Below are positions 57,801-64,000 of a DNA stretch of 64,000 bases, piece by piece; the first letter of the stretch is position 1; every line of letters begins with the position of its first letter. The DNA is taken from the NCBI GenBank assembly GCA_028753945.1, contig JAPNXP010000004.1:3720001-3784000 (forward strand), written 5' to 3'. The position numbers and the translations under genes are program-made. This DNA comes from Hexactinellida sp. DTS-2022 (taxonomy: Eukaryota; Porifera; Hexactinellida). Under the pieces are notes generated by a model. That model was not told the origin of the DNA. It searched no databases and saw only the letters and a list, made by a program, of their open reading frames with translations.

Positions 57801-60800
57801 AGAAGCCTACTCGATCTCACAAGTTGAATCAATATAATAATCACAAGTTGAAACAATAGAATTAGATTTAACACTTTCAACTGAACTGAAGTGTTAGTAA
57901 ACAAAGGAAATTTCCAACTCAATTGTGGAACAAACGAAGCCCAATTTAAAAATTCGTGCACTGTAAAAAGGTGTATAATTTAATTCTCTATCGAATGCAT
58001 ATAAATTAAATATTCGCGGATATTTATTGTTCTTTTTCTAATATTAAACAGGTGCAAAAATGTGGCCAAATAAATGTGATAAAAAAACGTGACCCCAGGT
58101 GCACATCTGTAACCCATGAGACACATATCCTGAAAATTTGGGCTCTTAGTTAATAAAACTCTGTTCTGTGGAGAGGATACGGAAGGAAAATAATAACCAA
58201 GGCACTAAGACCAATACTGGGCCACTAAACTATAGTATAGTCGGCACAGTAATAACTAACCAAAGCACTAAGATTAGAACTGGGCCACTATACTATAGTA
58301 TAGTCGGCACAGTAAAAATAATAATAATAAAGGCAGTGATTCCAATACTGGGCCACTATACTATAGTATAGTCGGCACAGTAAAAATAATAATAATAATA
58401 AAGGCAGTGATTCCAATACTGGGCCACTATACTATAGTATAGTCGGCACAGTAATAATAATAATAATAAAGGCAGTGATTCCAATACTGGGCCACTATAC
58501 TAAAGTATAGTCGGCACAGTAAAAATAAAATCCAAAATTGCACCCTGTGCCGACGCATGTCCTTAGGTGGCACTATATTTTGGTGGTGGTTTATTGATAG
58601 TGCCTCCAAAGGAACATGCTGTCGGCACAAGCTGCAATTTTGGATTTTTTTTTCGCCTAGTCATCATCACTATGAAGGTGTTAAATTATTACAGAAAGGT
58701 GTTTCAGTAGGCAACGACCCTTAGAGTGGTGGAAGTTTCCATTTAGCTCACTTCATTTGAGAGATATTCAAGTTTCAGTAGAATATAATCTGTGATGACT
58801 CAGCATTTTTAAAGTGCGTCTTGGGTATTCACCCAACTCCAACCAACCCATGCGAATTATTTAATCCACAAAATTGTAAAAATACATTTTTTTGACGATG
58901 TCATCATCACCTCATGGTGTCAAGACCCACTTGTATAGGTGGTACGTGGCATAAGGACCAATTGATAAATTGAAAGTTTGTTTCTATCTTGAATCATCTC
59001 TGAGATTAATGAAATTTAGCTAATTAGTATAAATAATTAATTAATAAATTAATAATTTAACACCATTATTATGTACAGCAAAATAAATAAAGTTCAATTA
59101 TTTGCACTTATTATTAATTTAAATCGAATTTCACTATCATATTTGAATTCAGCGCACTCGATAACCCCAATAATCCATTTGGAACCGTATATAAGTTACG
59201 TGTAAATACAAAAGGAATTAATTATAATTACGTAATTACGTCAGTACATTCATTGTGCAAGAATATTCTCGCCGAAATAAATATTATCACTTAATCTGTC
59301 GTTGTTGTGGAATGTAATTCTTAACGGTTCTATCATAAACCATCTTTAGTTTAATGCCATTCATTCATTATGTATTTATAATAAATTATATTATTAGTTA
59401 TTTATTTTAGCAATGTAATCCACGGTTGATTGAGTTGAGTCAACAAATTCCTAATATTATATTATTTTAGTCAATCCATTGTATAGTAATACTAGAATTA
59501 AATAGATGCCAGCTGGAATTTATAAGTTAAATCAATATAATTATCGCAAGTTGAATCAATAGAGTAAGATTTAACAAGTTAAATCAATATAAATATTACA
59601 AGTTGAAACAATGGAATTAGATTTCACAGTTTTACTGAAATTGAAGTGTGACTAAACAAAGAAATTTCAACCCCCATTTATGGCAGAAATTTAACCCTTT
59701 ATTGAAAGTTTTCTTCTCCCATCAGACGCAGAATTTTATGGTGAATCCAAATATGAAATAAAATTTGGGGGTTTAGTAAAACATTTCTTTAGTTATGGAC
59801 CAGACAAATTTTGAAAGGTGTTAAAAATGTGTCCAAAATTTGCTAATAAAAAATCGTAACCCCAGGTGCAAATTAGAAGGGCACTTCGCATCTACATGGC
59901 AAGTTTCAGCCCTCAATGTATAAAGGTGTGGCCAGGGTACCGTCTACGGAGAAAAAATAATAATAAAAAAATCCAAAATTGCAGCTGTGCCGACGCATAT
60001 TCCTTTCGTGGCACTATATTTTGTTGATGGTTTATTGATAGTGCCTCCAAAGGAACATGCTGTCGGCGCAGGCTGCAATTTTGGATTTTTTTTCGCCAAG
60101 TCATCAACGCCCAAGGTGTGAAGAAGCATTTGTTATTTGGTCCGAGTCACAAGGAACAGTAGATAAATTTGAAGTTTGTTTCTATCATAAACCATCTAGA
60201 GTTTAATGCCATTCATTCATTATGTATTGATAATAAATTATATTATTAGTTAGTTATTTTAGCAATGTTATCCACGGTGATTTGAGTTTAGTCAACAAAT
60301 TCCTTATATTATTATATTTTATTTAATCCATTGTATAGTAATACTAGAATTAAATAGAAGCCAGCTGGAATTTATATGTTGAATCTATTTAATTATCGCA
60401 AGTTGAAACAATAGTGAAAGCTTTAACAAGTTAAATCAATATAATTATTACAAGTTGAAACAATGGAATTAGATTTCACAGTTTTATTGAAATAGAAGTG
60501 TTGAGTAAACAAAGGAATTTCAATCCCCATTTATGGCAGAAATTAAACCAATTTTAACTAATTTTCTTCTCCCATCAGACGCAGAATTTTATGGCGAATC
60601 CAAATATGAAATAAAATTTGGGGGTTTAGTAAAACATTTTTCTAGCTATGGACCAGACAAATTTTGAAAGGTGTTAAAGATGTGTCAAAAATTTGTTAAT
60701 AAAAAATCGTAACCCCAGGTGCAAATTAGACGGTCCATACGCACCTACATGCCAAGTTTCAGCCCATCAACTATAAAGCTCAGGCCAGGGCACCGTCTAC

Positions 60801-62170
60801 GGAGAAAAAATAAAAATAATAATAAAAATAAAGGCAGTGATTCCAATACTGGGCCACTATACTATAGTATAGTCGGCACAGTAAAAATAAAGGCAGTGAT
60901 TCCAATACTGGGCCACTATGCTATAGTATAGTCGGCACAGTAATAATGATAATAAAATCCAAAATTGCAGCCTGTGCCGACGCATGCTCCTTTGGTAGCA
61001 CTATATTTTGTTGGTAGTTTATTGATAGTGCCTCCAAAGAAACATGCTGTCGGCGCAAGCTGCAATTTTGGATTTTTTTTTTCCGCCAATTCATCATCAC
61101 TATAAAGGTGTTAAATTATTTCAGAAAGGTGTTTCAGAATGCTACGACCCTTAGAGTGGTGGAATTTTCCATTTAGTTCACTTCATTTTAGAGATATTCA
61201 AGTTTGAGTAGAATATAATAGCTAATGACTCAGCATATTTTATGTGAGTGTTGGGTCATCACCCAACATCAACTAACCTATTTTAAATATCGAATTATCA
61301 AAATTGTAAAAACACATTTTTTTAACAATGTCATCATCACCTCAAGGTGTCAAGACCCACTTGTTTAGGTGGCACGTGCCATAAGGACCAATTGATAAAT
61401 TGAAAGTTTGTTTCTATCTTCTATGATCTCTGAGATTTATGATATTTAATTAATTAGTATAAATAATTATTAATAATATTTATAATTTAACACCAATTTC
61501 AATGTCAACTTATATTTATTAAGTTTAATTATTTTGTCATAAATAATTAATTTATTAATTTGGCGATCAAATTTCAATTCCGCACACTCGATAACCCCTA
61601 ATAAACAAATTGGGAGCACTATGTAAGTCATATATTGACTTAATTATATATTATTAATTACGTCAGTATATTAACAGTGCAAGAGTATTCTTGCAGAAGT
61701 AAATATAATCACATAATCTGTCGTTGTTATGGAATGTAGAATCTTAGTTTTCAATTGGAAAATAGAAGCCTACTCGATCTCACAAGTTGAATCAATATAA
61801 TTATAACGAGTTGAAACAATAGAATTAGATTTAACACTTTCAATTGAACTGAAGTGTTAGTAAACAAAGGAAACTTGCAACTCAATTGTGGCACAAACTA
61901 AGTACAATTTTAAAATTCGTGCACTGTGAAAAGGTGTAGAATTTAATTCTCTATCGAATGCAAATAAATTTAATTTTCGGGTACTATTTATTGTTCCTGT
62001 TTCAATATTAAACAGGTGCAAAAATGTGTCCAAAAAAATGTAATTAAAAATCGTGACCCTAGGTGCACGTCTGTAACCCATGAGACACATATCCTGAAAA
62101 TTTGGGCTCTTAGTTAATAATACTCTATTCTGTGGAGAGGGTACGGAAGGATAATAATAATAATAATAAT
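54760..62170 (-). repeat. Reverse half of the modular array: six monomers, each beginning with a B hairpin
   Basis: Reverse B hairpins at about 54,763-54,870, 55,793-55,910, 56,988-57,110, 58,527-58,648, 59,963-60,088 and 60,955-61,072. C ends (GCCAGGGCACCGTCTACGGAG) at about 55,772, 59,945 and 60,800; F ends (CTCTGTTCTGTGGAGAGG) at about 56,960, 58,168 and 62,130. A units lie at 58,195-58,520 and 60,830-60,945. Order and lengths mirror the forward half. A 22-bp perfect palindrome centred on TGATCA (inside GTGTTGGGTGATCACCCAAC) recurs in several monomers, for example at 57,283. Confidence 0.85.
55107..55272. mobile_element. Palindromic MITE, 'TATATAGAGCT' family, copy 2
   Basis: Left CTTATATAGAGCTGAGCTTT, right AAAGCTCAGCTCTATATAAG, interior shared with the copy at 9435-9600 (GAAAGGTCA/TGACCTTT, GAATACACATAGTGAAAA). 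It interrupts a reverse D module and so is younger than that monomer. Confidence 0.8.
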
Positions 62171-62179
62171 AATAATAAT

Positions 62180-62378
62180 ATACCAAAGCACTAAGACCAA
62201 TACTGGGCCACTATACTATAGTATAGTCGGCACAGTAATAATAATAATATTAAAGGCAGTAAGATTAGAACTGGGCCACTATACTATAGTATAGTCGGCA
62301 CAGTAATAATAATAATAATAAAGGCAGTGATTCCAATACTGGGCCACTATACTATAGTATAGTCGGCACAGTAAAAAG
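62180..62378 (-). repeat. Three A units, reverse, at the right boundary of the array
   Basis: Three copies with AAT-rich spacers, mirror-oriented to the cluster at 43,915-44,695. Unique sequence starts directly after (AAAAAGTATTTAAATTATTG). Confidence 0.85.
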
Positions 62379-62379
62379 T

Positions 62380-62900
62380 ATTTAAATTATTGAGGTTTAA
62401 TTACATTTAAAAATTCGTTGTCATCAAATTTAGGATAATCATCATTGTGTAACATCTAATTTAGAATAATCGCTATTGTCTTAATATCAAATTTAGAATG
62501 ATCATCATTGTCATAATTCCGAATAAATAGTAGGTATTGCAAACCTAGTATATTAACGTTTATTCAATGGACAGCTGATTCAAAATTATTCATAATGTGC
62601 CCAAAATTAACAGATTACTTATATGGAGCTCAGTTACTGGTAACTGAACTGCCATATAAGGAAATGTTTGAATTCTAAAAGACCCATAAGCTCAGAAATG
62701 AAATTTAGCATAAATAAAAACTACTTCAGTTACCAGCAACTCAGCTCCATATAAGTACAGTCCAAAATTAATTACTGTATTTTACTTCGATAACTTTTAA
62801 TAAACGTTCAGCCCACAGACTCCTTTAGATAAGGACTGGAAAGTAGCGATCTCGGGGTTTTTAACTTGAGTCTGAGAGGCTCCAATTTTAAAAATTGAAA
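62380..62900. other. Unassigned sequence with one small palindromic MITE
   Basis: 62,617-62,757 has inverted ends TTATATGGAGCTCAGTTACT and AACTCAGCTCCATATAAG, resembling the 'TATATAGAGCT' family at 9435 and 55,107. Otherwise nothing recognised. Confidence 0.5.
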
Positions 62901-62914
62901 AAGCATTAGATTTC

Positions 62915-63665
62915 CGGTTTCCAAATGTGATTTTTGGCATATAGAGGTAACCTTTGGCACCCGTCAACAATTTGAGGTTTTCACTCAAAATTTCTCACAC
63001 CTCGACAAGTTATGAAGTCATTGTCAAATTTTGAGAACCCTGAAAAGTCACTTAATCGCACATAATTCGCGCACTCTAAGTGATAAAAATCTGAAAATTT
63101 AATAGAACATGCACATTAATGATGCGGAAGCGACCTAGCAAACGAGGCGCCCTAGTCTATATAGATATAGTGTAGCGTCAATCTATATAGATATTAACAT
63201 GCTTCGCGGCAGAACCCAACCACACACCAACCGCGAAGCTGTTGGTGTATGGTTTATACACTTCTAACATTGATAATAAAGCGCAAATATGCCTAAATAG
63301 TCAAATTTAACAATGTGAAATTTTAGTGATTACGTCATCATGTGATAATGAGTAAGCATATTGGCAATCTGGTGTGACCAACGTGTCCGCATCATTAATG
63401 TACATGTTCTATTAAATTTTCAGATTTTATCTCTTAGAGGGCGCGAATTATGTGCGATTAAGTGAATTTTCAGGGTTCTCGAAATGTGACAATGACGTCA
63501 TAACTTTTCGAGGTGTGAGAAATTTTGAGTGGAAACCTCAACTTGTTGTGGCGGGTGCCAAAAGTTACCCTTATATGCCAAAAATCCCATTTGGAAACCG
63601 TCCACTTTCTTCAATCAACTCGTAACATACAAACAAATATATATATACACACACCCACATATACA
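62915..63665 (-). mobile_element. Helitron-like copy H4, reverse orientation
   Basis: Read on the minus strand it begins TACTATTAAAACACAAGCCT near 63,685, has a (TA)n stretch without an inserted MITE, then TTTTTGGCATATAAGGGTAA and AAAAGTTATGACGTCATTGT. The 3' hairpins follow (GCTTCGCGGTTGGTG; CTGCCGCGAAGC near 63,210). 62,915-63,130 repeats the body in the opposite sense, so this locus holds two inverted partial copies. H4 supplies the uninterrupted version of the (TA)n site hit in H1 and H2. Confidence 0.55.
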
Positions 63666-63676
63666 CCCAGGCTTGT

Positions 63677-64000
63677 GTTTTAATAGTATAGATTTATACT
63701 AATTTGCTAAGTAACATTAATCTCAGAGATGATACAAGATAGAAACAAACTTCCAATTTATCAATTGATACTTATGCCACATAACACCTAGAGCACTGCG
63801 CGGGGCGGGTTAATAAATGCGGGTTGCGGGACTCGCACCCGCGGGTTCTTGGGTTCTTGAGTTCCGTTAGTTTTGGGTTTGGGTTTTTGGAATCTTTGGG
63901 TTCTTTGGGTTATTGGGTTCCGCGGGTTCTTGGGGGGGTCGCAAAGTTGAAACAATAGAGTTAGATTTAACAAGTTAAATCAATATATATATATATATAT
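63677..64000 (+). repeat. Array-family fragment and GGGTTCTT repeat at the window edge
   Basis: 63,690-63,790 is forward E-module sequence (TCTCAGAGATGATACAAGAT; CTTATGCCACATAACACCT). 63,795-63,945 is a G/T-rich repeat of GGGTTCTTGGGTT type beginning GCGCGGGGCGGGTTAA. 63,948 onward returns to D-module sequence (GTTGAAACAATAGAGTTAGA). The family therefore continues beyond the window. Confidence 0.7.

Noticed and set aside
1-64000. Retroviral, LTR-type, LINE or other reverse-transcriptase genes
   Set aside because: No reverse transcriptase, integrase, capsid or envelope motif was seen in any frame, and no long direct terminal repeats were found.

Overview
This is a eukaryotic, almost certainly animal, nuclear window. 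It is strongly AT-rich, has spliced genes with GT/AG introns from 60 bp to about 12 kb, and is packed with DNA-transposon debris. The best-supported host gene is a phosphoinositide-specific phospholipase C of the delta type on the minus strand. The phylum cannot be fixed from the sequence; an AT-rich invertebrate fits best. I saw no retrovirus-like, LTR or reverse-transcriptase coding sequence, no tRNA or rRNA, and nothing bacterial.

Layout. (1) 1-1850: fragments of a modular repeat family, called here the 'C/F-E-D-B' monomer family with its short 'A' units. (2) 5737-29514, minus strand: twelve exons of PLC-delta, from the late EF-hand region through the X domain, X-Y linker, Y domain and C2 domain to the stop codon (581 aa). 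The introns are loaded with MITEs, Helitron-like elements and more of the modular family. The N-terminal PH and first EF-hand exons are not visible. (3) 29654-32422, minus strand: an intact, intronless 922-codon ORF for an unrecognised coiled-coil protein, lying just upstream of the first visible PLC exon and perhaps nested in a large PLC intron. (4) 32.7-35.5 kb, plus strand: a decayed DDE-type transposase. (5) 36.2-39.6 kb, minus strand: a broken MULE transposase with a FLYWCH-like N-terminus and a C-terminal RING finger, split by a second, 1813-bp MULE-type element with minisatellite inverted repeats and a perfect 8-bp target duplication. (6) 39.6-43.5 kb: a protease-like transposon fragment, an hAT-type MITE, Helitron-like copies, minisatellites and a foldback element. 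(7) 43.56-62.38 kb: an 18-kb array of the modular repeat family arranged as a giant imperfect inverted repeat. Monomers run forward up to about 54.76 kb and reversed after it, with A-unit clusters at both outer ends. (8) 62.4-64 kb: more MITE and Helitron-like sequence and a return of the array family at the edge.

Functionally, PLC-delta would hydrolyse PIP2 to IP3 and diacylglycerol under calcium control, and every catalytic residue I could place is kept. The rest is mostly a nested record of transposition. At least nine short elements have identifiable 8-bp target duplications and several more sit on TA, so relative insertion order can be read in several places.
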